From Joyebacterum sp964521425 (GTDB lineage: Bacteria > Joyebacterota > Joyebacteria > Joyebacterales > Joyebacteraceae), in contig CAZFRO010000004.1 in NCBI GenBank assembly GCA_964521425.1, forward strand, positions 85,276 through 149,275: 64,000 nt of DNA, written 5' to 3'. Positions 1 to 9,094 of the stretch are shown one piece after another; within the stretch, counting starts at the first letter, position 1, and the number at the start of each line of letters is the position of its first letter. The notes under the pieces are model-generated. The model was not told the DNA's origin. It saw only the letters and a program-made list of their open reading frames with translations, and searched no databases. The position numbers and the translations under genes are program-made.

Positions 1-1
1 C

Positions 2-640
2 TGGAAGACAGTACTGCAGAGCACGAGCGGGCAGGACGTTGTCATCTCGGAGACGGACCCCGGCCACTTGATACACATCTACGTGGCCGACAAGAACGGC
101 GGGTTCAGGATCTGGGAGCTCAATCTCGACTGGGGACCTCCGTGGTTCCCGATCGAGGTATATCACGGATACACGACGGGCTATGCTCGAGGCCTCTGTC
201 TTCACGGCGACTATGTGCTGGTTGCCTCGGGTCAGAGCGGGCTCACGATCTTTGAATTGACGAACCCGGGGACCGCGACGAAGCTCGGCACGTTCGATAC
301 GCCGGGCAACGCACAGGCCGTGGCGGCATTCGGGAACTACGCGTTCGTCGCCGATGGGCTTCAGGGGCTTCAGGTACTGGACATCTCCGATCCGGTGGAT
401 GCCGTGACCGTGGCTTCTATTCCGACGAACGACTACGCGACCGACATAGTCTACCTGAATGGTTTGGTCTACATCGCGGACAGGTACGGCGGACTGAGAG
501 TGGTGGACGTAAGCGACCCCCTGGAGCCTGTGGCAGCGGGGCATCTCGTGACAGCGTACGCGAATGGGATCTCTGTCACGGGCGACTACGTCTATCTGGC
601 CGACCGCGACTGGGGACTTGTGATACTGGAAGAGGAGTAA
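2..640 (+). CDS. LVIVD-repeat beta-propeller protein, 5' truncated
   Basis: The reading frame is open from base 2, so the N-terminus lies outside the window; the TTG at 68 is unlikely to be the true start. The visible 212 residues hold about four repeats of roughly 43 residues, each with a pattern like G-D-Y-V-Y-(L/V)-A-D ... G-L-x-(V/I)-(V/L)-D-(V/I)-S-D-P. This is typical of LVIVD repeats, which form beta-propellers in exported surface proteins. The protein ends in W-G-L-V-I-L plus acidic residues and has no FlgD-like sorting tag, unlike the next three genes. A role in surface binding is inference; no catalytic motif is visible. Confidence 0.75.
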   Translation, partial: WKTVLQSTSGQDVVISETDPGHLIHIYVADKNGGFRIWELNLDWGPPWFPIEVYHGYTTGYARGLCLHGDYVLVASGQSGLTIFELTNPGTATKLGTFDTPGNAQAVAAFGNYAFVADGLQGLQVLDISDPVDAVTVASIPTNDYATDIVYLNGLVYIADRYGGLRVVDVSDPLEPVAAGHLVTAYANGISVTGDYVYLADRDWGLVILEEE

Positions 641-698
641 CGGTTTCCGATCCGACTTCTCTCCACAAGCATAGACAGATTCTGACCCGGCTGAAGTT

Positions 699-710
699 GA
701 GCAATTGCTC
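699..710. repeat. 12-bp perfect palindrome upstream of the C25 gene
   Basis: GAGCAATTGCTC is a perfect palindrome with no loop. It sits 18 bases before the GTG start of the C25-like gene and just upstream of the AGGAGAGGAG ribosome-binding site. It could be an operator half-site pair or chance; nothing else supports a function. Confidence 0.25.
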
Positions 711-728
711 TAGGAGAGGAGACACGAC

Positions 729-3700
729 GTGACACGGTGGACAACCGCGCTCGGTATGGCCGTTCTCGTAGCACTCACGGCGGCCGCGCCTGCCAGGGAA
801 TGGATTCCCGTCAGCGATACGCTCGACCCGTCCGAGGCGACGGTCAGGGTCATCGCTTCCGACATCACCGAGACGATTATTGAACTTGAGGTTCCGGGCA
901 TGTTCTTCGAGGCGGCAGGTCGCGCGCTCGATGGAACTCCTGCGCTCGAGATTCCCGGTTCCCGCCGAATCAACCATCCCGGGATGCCGGACCTTCCTAC
1001 GTTCACGTATCTGATTGCGATCCCGGACCTCGGTGGCGTGGAGCTCTCCGTCACGACCTTCGAGGAGAGGGTGTTCGCGGACATCGACATCGATCCGACC
1101 GCTCCATTCAGGACGGAAGGAGAAGAGGGCGGTCCCACAGTCTCGGACGCCGCCGTCTACAGCCGTAGCGCTCTCTACCCGACCGAGGTTGCCTCCATCA
1201 GCGAGCCGATGATCATGCGGGATCTGAGGATCGTCCAGCTCAGGGTCAATCCGGCACGTTACAACCCCGTGACGCGCGAGCTTCTGGTTGCGGGCCGCAT
1301 CACCGTTACCCTTGACTACACGAGCGGTGAGGAGATCAACCCGCGCACTGCTGCGCGTTCGTATCGTTCGGAGGCGTTCGAGCCTATCTACCGAAGCCTG
1401 ATCGCGAACTACGATGAGCTTCCCGCAAGAGAGGTACGTCGGGGCAGCTATCTGGTGATCGCGAGCGATGAGTTCGCAGCTCATGTCACCGACTTCACTA
1501 CCTGGAAGCACCGCCGTGGCGTCGAGACGGTGCTTGTTCCGCTCTCCGATATCGGTGTCAGTCCGTCCGCGCAGGATGTGAAGGACTACATAGAGAACGC
1601 GTACAATACCTGGGACAACCCGCCCGACTTCGTGTGCCTTGTCGGCGACAGAGATGATGTCCCGGCGTGGTTCCACGATGGCGACGTTACCGACCACCCG
1701 TACACCGAACTCGAGGGCGCCGACTACCTTCCCGAGATTATGATCGGCAGAATGTCCGTCGCCTCGGCGGCCGATGCTGTTGTCGCTTCGCTCAAGCCAC
1801 AGGTTTACGAGCGCGATTGCGATGCCCCGAGTGACGACTGGTACGAGCACGCCCTCATGGTCGCAGCCAACTGCTGCGGAACTCCCCAGCCGACCACTCC
1901 CAGGACGACGAAGCTCCGTGTGCGCGAGATGTTCATGGAGCATGCCTACACGCAGGTCGACACCGTCTTCTGGAGCTACTCCCGTGAGGGATCGAGGACA
2001 CAGACGGAGGACATTCAGAACTTCATCAATGCGGGAGTTTCGTTTGTGAACTACCGTGGTTGGGGTGGGTCGCCGGGCTGGTACTACCCGCAGTTCTACA
2101 CGGATCACATCAACCAGCTTTCGAACGACCGGATGCTTCCTGTCATGACGAGCATCGTCTGCGGTACCGGCAACTTCGATGCTTCGTCCGATCCCTGCTT
2201 CGGTGAGGCGTGGATCCGCTACGGAACACCGTTCGAACTCAAGGGCGGTCCGGCCATGATCGGGCCGAGCGAGTATTGGACGCACACTAAGTGGAACAAC
2301 GCCATGGACACCGGCATCTACGAGGGGATCTTCAACGAGGGGATCGAACACTTCGGGCAGTCTCTCCTGCGGGGCAAGATGGAGATCTACCTGAACTACC
2401 CCGAGTACGTGGACCCGGGTTCAGCAGACGAGGATGGGCAGAACGTCGACTTCTACTTCAACGTGTACAATCTGATCGGTGATCCGGAACTTGTCCTCCG
2501 CACGGAGCGGCCCGGGACGATTCTGGCCACACACGCTGCAAGCGTGCCGTTCGGACAGAACATGCTCACCGTTCATGTCGAGGACGAGAGCGGCAGTCCG
2601 ATTCCGGGCGCAGAGGTCACCATCTGGAAGGGCGATGAGGTGTATGAGGTCCGGACTCTGAGCGGCGGATACAACATGGACATACCGCTGGGTGCTGTGA
2701 CCGATGGCAATGCCTACGTCACCGTCTGGGCCACCAACATGAAGCCCTACCTGGGTGATGTGTCGATCGACCAGCAGAGCGAGTTCGTGGGATGGTACAG
2801 TCAGACCATCGACGATGATGGCTCGGGCGCCTCGAGCGGAGACGGCGACGGCGTCGTGAACCCCGGCGAGACCATCGAACTCGCCGTCAATCTCAAGAAC
2901 TACGGCCTCCTGACCGCGACGGGCGTGACCGCGAGCTTCGATAGCGGTCCGCCGAGAACTGGCGGCGAGTGGGTGACCATTACTCCTGGGCAGACGGCCA
3001 GCTACGGCACGATTGCAGCGGGAGCGACCTCGGCCGGTTCGAATCCGTTCGTTTTCACCATAGACGACGGGTGTCCGAACGGGACGGAGATAGGTTTCGA
3101 GTTCACCGTGACCGACGGTAGCCGGGCCACCTCTGTCAGCTACGCTCGCATCGTTGTCGGTGCGCCCACCCTGGAGTACTACGCAATCGCGATCAGTGGC
3201 GACGGCATCCTGGATCCGGGGGAGACGGCGTCGCTTTCTGTGACGCTCTATAACGGTGGAGAGATGGATGCGACATCGGTCGTGGGGACACTCGTAGGAC
3301 CTTCATCCGGTCTCCTCGTCCCTGACGACTACGGAACGTATTCAAGCGTTCTGGCCGGGGGGTTTGCCTCGAACTCCGGGAACCCGTTCCAGGTGCAGGC
3401 CGAGTCGGATGTGGCGGTGGGGCACGAGTTCACGATGATCCTCGAGCTGTCCGGCGACAACGGTCTCTCGCAGTTCGTTCTCTTCCCATTGACTGTGGGA
3501 GTTCCCTCGAGCGACGACCCGGTCGGCCCGGACGACCATGGCTACTATGCCTACGACAACACGGACACGGCGTACGACGAGGTTCCGACGTACTCATGGG
3601 TCGAGATCGATCCAGGCTACGGTGGTAGCGGGACGGACCTGGGGCTCGCAGACGACCAGACGTTGACCGTGAGTCTTCCGTTCACATTCACCTACTACGG

Positions 3701-4511
3701 CGACGACTACACGCAGATAGGGGTCTGTTCGAACGGGTGGATCGGGATGGGCGACACACCTTCGTCCCATCACGAGTTCCGCAACTGGTTTATCCCCGGC
3801 GCTCCGGGACCCGATGCGATGGTAGCCGGATTCTGGGACGATCTGGATCCGGGCGCGGGTGGCAAGGTCCTCTATCGGAACATGGGAGATGGCAGGTTCG
3901 TCATCGAGTGGAGCAGAGTTCCGACGGCGTACGAGCCGTACGCGGAGGAGACGCTCGAGATCATTCTCTACGATCCTGCTGTCTACACGACGGAGACCGG
4001 CGACGGCGAGATCCTGTGCCAGTACCACACGATCTCGAACACGCACGCGAGCGCCAACTACGCCACAGTCGGGATCGAGAACCACCCCCAGACCGATGGT
4101 GTGCTCTACACGTTTGCAAATATCTATGACGACGCGGCAGCGACACTCGCGGGCGGACGCGCTATCAAGTTCACTACCGACCCACCGGACGGACACGATT
4201 CCACGGACGTCCCTGATGAAGCGATCGTGCCGAGAGCCGTGATTCTGGCCGGCAACCAGCCGAACCCGTTCAATCCGCTGACAACGATCAGCTACGGCGT
4301 GCCGAGTAGGACCAGCGTCAAGCTTGAGGTATTCGATGTGACCGGTCGTCTTGTGAGCACGCTTCTCGATGGTGATATCGACGCCGGCTACCACAACACA
4401 GTCTGGGATGGAACGAACGCGGCCGGTGACAGGGTTGCGAGCGGCGTCTACTTTGCGAAGTTCTCAGCGCTCGGCGAGGAGATGTCAGCCAAGATGGTGC
4501 TTCTCAAGTAG
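729..4511 (+). CDS. Secreted C25 (gingipain-like) protein with sorting tag; catalytic His replaced by Trp
   Basis: This 1260-residue exported protein starts at GTG behind AGGAGAGGAG. It has a signal peptide (residues 1-22), a propeptide-like region (about 30-235) and a C25/gingipain-type domain (about 240-620). CARDB-like beta domains follow (about 700-930), then a region of unknown fold and a FlgD-like C-terminal sorting domain (about 1170-1260) ending V-L-L-K. The nucleophile region is preserved (I-V-C478-G-T-G-N-F ... C-F-G-E-A-W). The family His, normally in G-H-G, is Trp445 (R-G-W445-G-G). His and Cys form the catalytic dyad of clan CD peptidases, so this copy may be inactive or use another base. 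The second C25 protein at 58778-63511 keeps both residues. It forms a likely exported-protein cluster with the next two genes. Confidence 0.85.
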   Translation: MTRWTTALGMAVLVALTAAAPAREWIPVSDTLDPSEATVRVIASDITETIIELEVPGMFFEAAGRALDGTPALEIPGSRRINHPGMPDLPTFTYLIAIPDLGGVELSVTTFEERVFADIDIDPTAPFRTEGEEGGPTVSDAAVYSRSALYPTEVASISEPMIMRDLRIVQLRVNPARYNPVTRELLVAGRITVTLDYTSGEEINPRTAARSYRSEAFEPIYRSLIANYDELPAREVRRGSYLVIASDEFAAHVTDFTTWKHRRGVETVLVPLSDIGVSPSAQDVKDYIENAYNTWDNPPDFVCLVGDRDDVPAWFHDGDVTDHPYTELEGADYLPEIMIGRMSVASAADAVVASLKPQVYERDCDAPSDDWYEHALMVAANCCGTPQPTTPRTTKLRVREMFMEHAYTQVDTVFWSYSREGSRTQTEDIQNFINAGVSFVNYRGWGGSPGWYYPQFYTDHINQLSNDRMLPVMTSIVCGTGNFDASSDPCFGEAWIRYGTPFELKGGPAMIGPSEYWTHTKWNNAMDTGIYEGIFNEGIEHFGQSLLRGKMEIYLNYPEYVDPGSADEDGQNVDFYFNVYNLIGDPELVLRTERPGTILATHAASVPFGQNMLTVHVEDESGSPIPGAEVTIWKGDEVYEVRTLSGGYNMDIPLGAVTDGNAYVTVWATNMKPYLGDVSIDQQSEFVGWYSQTIDDDGSGASSGDGDGVVNPGETIELAVNLKNYGLLTATGVTASFDSGPPRTGGEWVTITPGQTASYGTIAAGATSAGSNPFVFTIDDGCPNGTEIGFEFTVTDGSRATSVSYARIVVGAPTLEYYAIAISGDGILDPGETASLSVTLYNGGEMDATSVVGTLVGPSSGLLVPDDYGTYSSVLAGGFASNSGNPFQVQAESDVAVGHEFTMILELSGDNGLSQFVLFPLTVGVPSSDDPVGPDDHGYYAYDNTDTAYDEVPTYSWVEIDPGYGGSGTDLGLADDQTLTVSLPFTFTYYGDDYTQIGVCSNGWIGMGDTPSSHHEFRNWFIPGAPGPDAMVAGFWDDLDPGAGGKVLYRNMGDGRFVIEWSRVPTAYEPYAEETLEIILYDPAVYTTETGDGEILCQYHTISNTHASANYATVGIENHPQTDGVLYTFANIYDDAAATLAGGRAIKFTTDPPDGHDSTDVPDEAIVPRAVILAGNQPNPFNPLTTISYGVPSRTSVKLEVFDVTGRLVSTLLDGDIDAGYHNTVWDGTNAAGDRVASGVYFAKFSALGEEMSAKMVLLK

Positions 4512-4531
4512 CGCCGAATACGGAGGAACGA

Positions 4532-6127
4532 ATGAACCTGCACCATGCGATAGCGGGCATGAAGACCCGCTCGATCGCGGCGCGGAGGGCGCCAATCATC
4601 CTGGTCCTCGCGTGCCTTCTTGTTGCCGGTATCGCTTCAGATGCTTCTGCATTGCACGAGCGCTATCACACCCATGCGGAGGTGGGCGTTGAGCTTGCCG
4701 CGGTGGCCGCGGCCTATCCGGAGATCACCAAGCTCGAGACGCTGGGGTACTCCACCACGGACGGGCAGGCCATCTGGGGGCTCAAGATCTCGGACAACGC
4801 GGACGTCGACGAGGACGAGCCCGTGGTGCTTTTCGATGGGTTGCACCACGCAGAGGAAGTGATGGGGCTTGAGGTCTGCATGTGGATGATCGATGAGCTC
4901 ACAACCAACTACGGCGTGGTCGATTCGATCACACAGTGGGTCGACGACATCGAGGTGTGGTTCATTCCACTTCTGAATCCGGATGGACACTGGGTGGTCA
5001 CGTCGGGGCTGGACACGACGTACCGGAAGAACATCCGCGACAACAACGAGAACGGCACGCTCGAACTCGACCTGGACGGAGTCGATCCAAACTACAACTA
5101 CGACTTCAACTGGGCCGAAGGTGGCTCCGGCGAGTGGACGTCGCCCTACTACCGTGGGACTGCTCCCTTCTCAGAGAACGAGACCCAGGTCATGAGAGAC
5201 CTGTGCATCGCCGAGAAGCCGGTCTTCGCGCTCAACTACCACAGCCCGCTCGTTTCAATGGGAGACTGCATCTATTACCCCTGGTACTGGCCGACGATCG
5301 GGTTCTGTCCTGATTACGACGTCGTCTACGGTGTGGCACTCGGCCTGGCGGGGAAGACGACGAAACTGGATGATACCTCCTACATCGCCCTCTACGGATA
5401 CGCGACGGCCGGCAAAGCCCGGAACTGGCAGTACGGGGTGCTCGGGACCATCGGTCTCACGATGGAGATCATGAGCCAGATGTGCATCCCGCCCGGCGCA
5501 GATGTTGACAACTACTGCGAGAGGGTCTCCCTCGGTTCGTACTACCTGCTGGATCGGGTCTACGGCCCCGGTCTCACGGGTCACGTGACAGACGGGACCA
5601 CGGGGAGTCCGCTTGTTGCCGAGGTCAAGGTCATAGAGAACTCGTCGGATGAGATCGAAGCGAGACTGACCGACGCAGCCTATGGCCGATACTGGCGAAT
5701 GCTCGTTGCGGGAACGTACACGGTTGAGTTCTCCCTTACCGGGTACGACACGCAGACCTTCTACGATGTCGTGGTCGGTGCCAGCGGACTGGCCGAACTC
5801 GATGCGGTGCTCTGGCCGACCGGGACCGGCACTCCCGACGTCGAAGGGCGTCTGGCGAGGATCCGCTCGGTCTCGCCCAATCCGTTCCACGGAAGCACGA
5901 CGATCAGCTTCACCGCTCCTGGCTCAGATGCCGTCGCTTTGGAGATCTACTCCGTGTCCGGGCGGCTCGTCAGCCGGATGAGCGCAGCCGCAAGCATGAC
6001 CGGTGAGGGTGAGATCATCTGGATGGGGAAGAACCTCGGCGGCCAGTCTGTGGCGGCGGGCGTCTACTTTGCGCGGCTTGTGACAGAGACAGGGACCGAC
6101 CAGCAGAAGGTCGTTCTCATGAAGTAG
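4532..6127 (+). CDS. Secreted M14 zinc carboxypeptidase-like protein with sorting tag
   Basis: The ATG follows GGAGGA, 20 bases after the C25-like gene. The 531 residues comprise a signal peptide (cleavage near A40), an M14 domain (about 42-345), a carboxypeptidase-regulatory beta sandwich (about 350-425) and a FlgD-like sorting domain ending V-V-L-M-K. The zinc ligands are visible as H106-A-E-E109 and H237 (N-Y-H-S), with the catalytic Glu at E312 (L-T-M-E-I). N-P-D-G-H at 149-153 is also typical. The position of the substrate-binding Arg of classical carboxypeptidases (the N-R-N motif) reads N187-Y188-N189, so specificity for free C-terminal carboxylates is uncertain. It probably acts outside the cell on peptides or cell-wall peptides; the exact substrate is unknown. 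Confidence 0.88.
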   Translation: MNLHHAIAGMKTRSIAARRAPIILVLACLLVAGIASDASALHERYHTHAEVGVELAAVAAAYPEITKLETLGYSTTDGQAIWGLKISDNADVDEDEPVVLFDGLHHAEEVMGLEVCMWMIDELTTNYGVVDSITQWVDDIEVWFIPLLNPDGHWVVTSGLDTTYRKNIRDNNENGTLELDLDGVDPNYNYDFNWAEGGSGEWTSPYYRGTAPFSENETQVMRDLCIAEKPVFALNYHSPLVSMGDCIYYPWYWPTIGFCPDYDVVYGVALGLAGKTTKLDDTSYIALYGYATAGKARNWQYGVLGTIGLTMEIMSQMCIPPGADVDNYCERVSLGSYYLLDRVYGPGLTGHVTDGTTGSPLVAEVKVIENSSDEIEARLTDAAYGRYWRMLVAGTYTVEFSLTGYDTQTFYDVVVGASGLAELDAVLWPTGTGTPDVEGRLARIRSVSPNPFHGSTTISFTAPGSDAVALEIYSVSGRLVSRMSAAASMTGEGEIIWMGKNLGGQSVAAGVYFARLVTETGTDQQKVVLMK

Positions 6128-6236
6128 AGTGTGCGGCGATAGCTCCCCGGGGTCTGAGGCACGGGGAGACAGCGCAGTTCGGATCGGGCGGTGTGCGGCA
6201 TGCCGCGGCCGCCCTCCTCTCGTGGAGGACGCGCAA

Positions 6237-9050
6237 ATGGGATTAGGCGATCATCGATTCCTCTCGCGGGCGGCGTTGCCCCTCCTGGTGTCCACTCTCG
6301 CAGTCGCTGTGGCCGTGGCTCTTGCGCCGACGTGCGCGGCGGCGGAACCATGGGCTGCTGTTTCACAAGTGTCCCTGCTCGAGCAGTTCGGGGACGGCGG
6401 CAGGTACTTCGATGAGATTGTCATCAGCGAGGCTGTGGCCGTTCTCTTTCACCAACGGATGCTCGACGGCGCCATCGTCGAGAAGGACTATGTGGTCTAC
6501 CAGTTCGACCGGCGCACGGGGGAACTCCTCGCACGCAAGAGTCACTGGCGTGATGATCTTCCATTGAGTCTTCCAGCGATCACCCTTTCCGATCTGGACG
6601 CCGAGGCGGTGGTCGATGGTGAGATCCTCTTCGCAGATCTCTTCATCATCTCCCCGGAATCGGACGTCTTTCCATTCGACCCGACACCCACGAACCCGTG
6701 CTGGATCGTTCACAGCGCGAGCGTCGGCGGCATTCGCTCCGTCACCGTGGTCGACGCTGTCACCGGCACCATTGCGGGGCCGGGAATACCGCCACCATCC
6801 GCCGGTTTCTCACTGACGGGGCCGTGGTACGAGGGGCCGTGCAGCGGGTCGTGGAGCAGCTGGTCCGGCAATGCCAAGACCTGGTTTGAGATCATGGGTT
6901 ATCCTACAGGGGAGATCATCTGGCCGACGGAGGCCGAACTCAGCAGTCATGTTCAGGACAGCGATGTCGCGCTCTTCTACGAGCTGGCACACGGCGGTAG
7001 CAGCTACTTCGGAAGCGGATGTGATGGCGGCACGGCGATCCACTACACGACAGCGAGCAACATCGAGGCGTGGATAGAGAACTACGGCCGGATGCCATTC
7101 GCGTTCATCGGAAGCTGTGCAGGGATGTGCTCGGTCGGAGACGGTACATTCGCAAACGAGTTCCGGAAGGGTGCGTCGGAGGGCGCGGCCGTGGTCGGGT
7201 ACTGCGGCATGTCAGAACCGCAGTGCGCCACGTGCTGGGGCTACTCCCTCGATTGGCAGACCTCTCTATTCAGCTACATGGACCAGGGTTGGACCGTGCG
7301 CGCCGCCTACGATCAGGCGAACGCCGACTGGCCCATCTGCGCAGGCAGCAACAATTGCATGCGCTTCCAGGGTGACGAGACCGTGACAGTGGTCCCCGTC
7401 ATCTCACGGGAGAAGGCGCCGTGGATCAGGGTCACGAACCCGGTCCTGGAGACCAACACGAGGGACGGAGGAGCTGCCTGGGGCGACTACGACGATGACG
7501 GAGATCTGGATCTCTATGTGTCCAATACTGAGACCGCGAGCAACCTCTACCGAAACGACAGCGGGATCTTCGTCGATGCGACCACCCCTCCACTTGGTGA
7601 CACGGGGTACAACACCGGAGTCGCCTGGGCCGACTACGACAACGACGGGGACCTGGACCTCTATGTAGGGACCTCCTATGGGACGAACAACCTCTTCCGG
7701 AATGAAGGAGCCGGCACCTTTGTTGATGCCTCGATCGGTGCACTTGCTGATGCAGGCAACTGCTGGACGGTTGCGTGGGCGGACTACGATCTCGACGGGT
7801 ATGTTGACATCTTCCTCGCAAACAACGGGCTCAACGTCCTTCTCAGAAACGGTGGGCCTCCATCATGGGAGTTCACAGCGGTCGGGGGTGCGATCTCAGC
7901 CGTTTCCGCCTACTCGCAGGGAGCCGCCTGGGGAGACTACGACAGCGATGGAGACCCGGATCTCTACGTAGCCAATAGGGGAAGCGCCAACAGGTTGTTC
8001 CGCAACGATGACGGCTTCTTCGTGGATGTGACCGTGGCGCCCCTGAACGACAGCGGCAGCACGATCGGATGTGCTTGGGGAGACTATGACAATGATGGGG
8101 ATCTCGACCTCTTCATATCGAATCTGAGCAGTGCGGATCACCTGTTCCGTAACGACAACGGGATTTTCGTGGACGCCACTGCGGCCCCGCTGGGGAGCAT
8201 AGGGTTCGGAACCGGTGTGGCGTGGGCCGACTGGGACAACGACGGGGATCTGGATCTGTACGTCGGACACTACGGTGAACGCAACATCCTGTATCGCAAC
8301 GAGGGTGCTCCTGGCTGGAGCTTCTTCGACTCGTCGATCAAGCCGGCGAGTTGTGACCGCACGGCGTGGGGCCTCGCGTTCGGCGATTTCAACGGGGACG
8401 GGACCGGCGACCTCCACGTTGTGAACGGCTCCGCGAACAGACTCCTTGAGAACAACACGGGCAGCCTCAATCACTGGTTGCACGTGGAGCTTACGGGGGT
8501 GATCTCGAACGCATCAGCGATAGGCGCACGGGTGAGGGTGGTCGCAGCCGGCGCCTCGCAGATCCGTGAGGTCTCAGGCGGCTCAGGCTACATGAGTCAG
8601 GACTCGCTTCCTCTTGAGTTTGGCCTCGGGGCGGCGGCAATCGTCGACACGCTCGAGATACTGTGGCCATCAGGCATCGTGGAGCGGGCCGTCGGCGTGG
8701 CCGTCGACCAGATGCTCCAGGTGGTCGAGGGCACGTGGACGGGGATTCCGGATGACGGCGCGTTGCCGCGAGACACAGTGCTCCACGGAAACTACCCGAA
8801 CCCGTTCAACCCGGTGACACTCATCCAGTACGAGCTTCCTGCCGCAATGAACGTGAGACTCGTGGTGCACGATCTCAGCGGCCGAGTCGTCCGGACGCTT
8901 GAGAGCGCGGTCGCGAAGCCTGCGGGGCGTCACACCACAGCGTGGGACGGATGCGATGATCGTGGTGACCGCGTCGCCTCCGGAGTCTACTTCTACAAGC
9001 TCGAGACGGGTGACGATGTGTTGGTGAAGAGGATGCTGCTCTTGAAGTAG
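6237..9050 (+). CDS. Secreted caspase-like/FG-GAP/ASPIC-UnbV protein with sorting tag
   Basis: The chosen ATG (6237) has GGAGGA seven bases upstream and starts a good signal peptide (residues 1-36); the frame is open back to a GTG at 6129 without such support. Residues about 215-380 look like a clan CD peptidase core: a hydrophobic strand leads to H252-G-G and another to G-S-C294-A-G. From about 400 to 745 there are six or so repeats with D-Y-D-x-D-G-D-x-D-L-(Y/F), which is the calcium-binding FG-GAP/VCBS propeller pattern. An ASPIC/UnbV domain follows (about 760-850; I-G-A-R-V-R-V ... S-G-G-S-G-Y). The FlgD-like sorting domain ends M-L-L-L-K. The protein is 937 residues. The peptidase assignment rests on motif spacing and fold inference; the propeller and ASPIC calls are firm. 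Confidence 0.8.
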   Translation: MGLGDHRFLSRAALPLLVSTLAVAVAVALAPTCAAAEPWAAVSQVSLLEQFGDGGRYFDEIVISEAVAVLFHQRMLDGAIVEKDYVVYQFDRRTGELLARKSHWRDDLPLSLPAITLSDLDAEAVVDGEILFADLFIISPESDVFPFDPTPTNPCWIVHSASVGGIRSVTVVDAVTGTIAGPGIPPPSAGFSLTGPWYEGPCSGSWSSWSGNAKTWFEIMGYPTGEIIWPTEAELSSHVQDSDVALFYELAHGGSSYFGSGCDGGTAIHYTTASNIEAWIENYGRMPFAFIGSCAGMCSVGDGTFANEFRKGASEGAAVVGYCGMSEPQCATCWGYSLDWQTSLFSYMDQGWTVRAAYDQANADWPICAGSNNCMRFQGDETVTVVPVISREKAPWIRVTNPVLETNTRDGGAAWGDYDDDGDLDLYVSNTETASNLYRNDSGIFVDATTPPLGDTGYNTGVAWADYDNDGDLDLYVGTSYGTNNLFRNEGAGTFVDASIGALADAGNCWTVAWADYDLDGYVDIFLANNGLNVLLRNGGPPSWEFTAVGGAISAVSAYSQGAAWGDYDSDGDPDLYVANRGSANRLFRNDDGFFVDVTVAPLNDSGSTIGCAWGDYDNDGDLDLFISNLSSADHLFRNDNGIFVDATAAPLGSIGFGTGVAWADWDNDGDLDLYVGHYGERNILYRNEGAPGWSFFDSSIKPASCDRTAWGLAFGDFNGDGTGDLHVVNGSANRLLENNTGSLNHWLHVELTGVISNASAIGARVRVVAAGASQIREVSGGSGYMSQDSLPLEFGLGAAAIVDTLEILWPSGIVERAVGVAVDQMLQVVEGTWTGIPDDGALPRDTVLHGNYPNPFNPVTLIQYELPAAMNVRLVVHDLSGRVVRTLESAVAKPAGRHTTAWDGCDDRGDRVASGVYFYKLETGDDVLVKRMLLLK

Positions 9051-9094
9051 CTGCGCCTCAGCGCGAGCGTTGCTGTTCTTCTGGAGGAGACTGG

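Noticed and set aside
576..2351. Long minus-strand open frame of 591 codons opposite the C25-like gene
   Set aside because: It is antisense to a clearly recognisable protein, is rich in Arg/Val/His as expected for a shadow frame, and matches no family.
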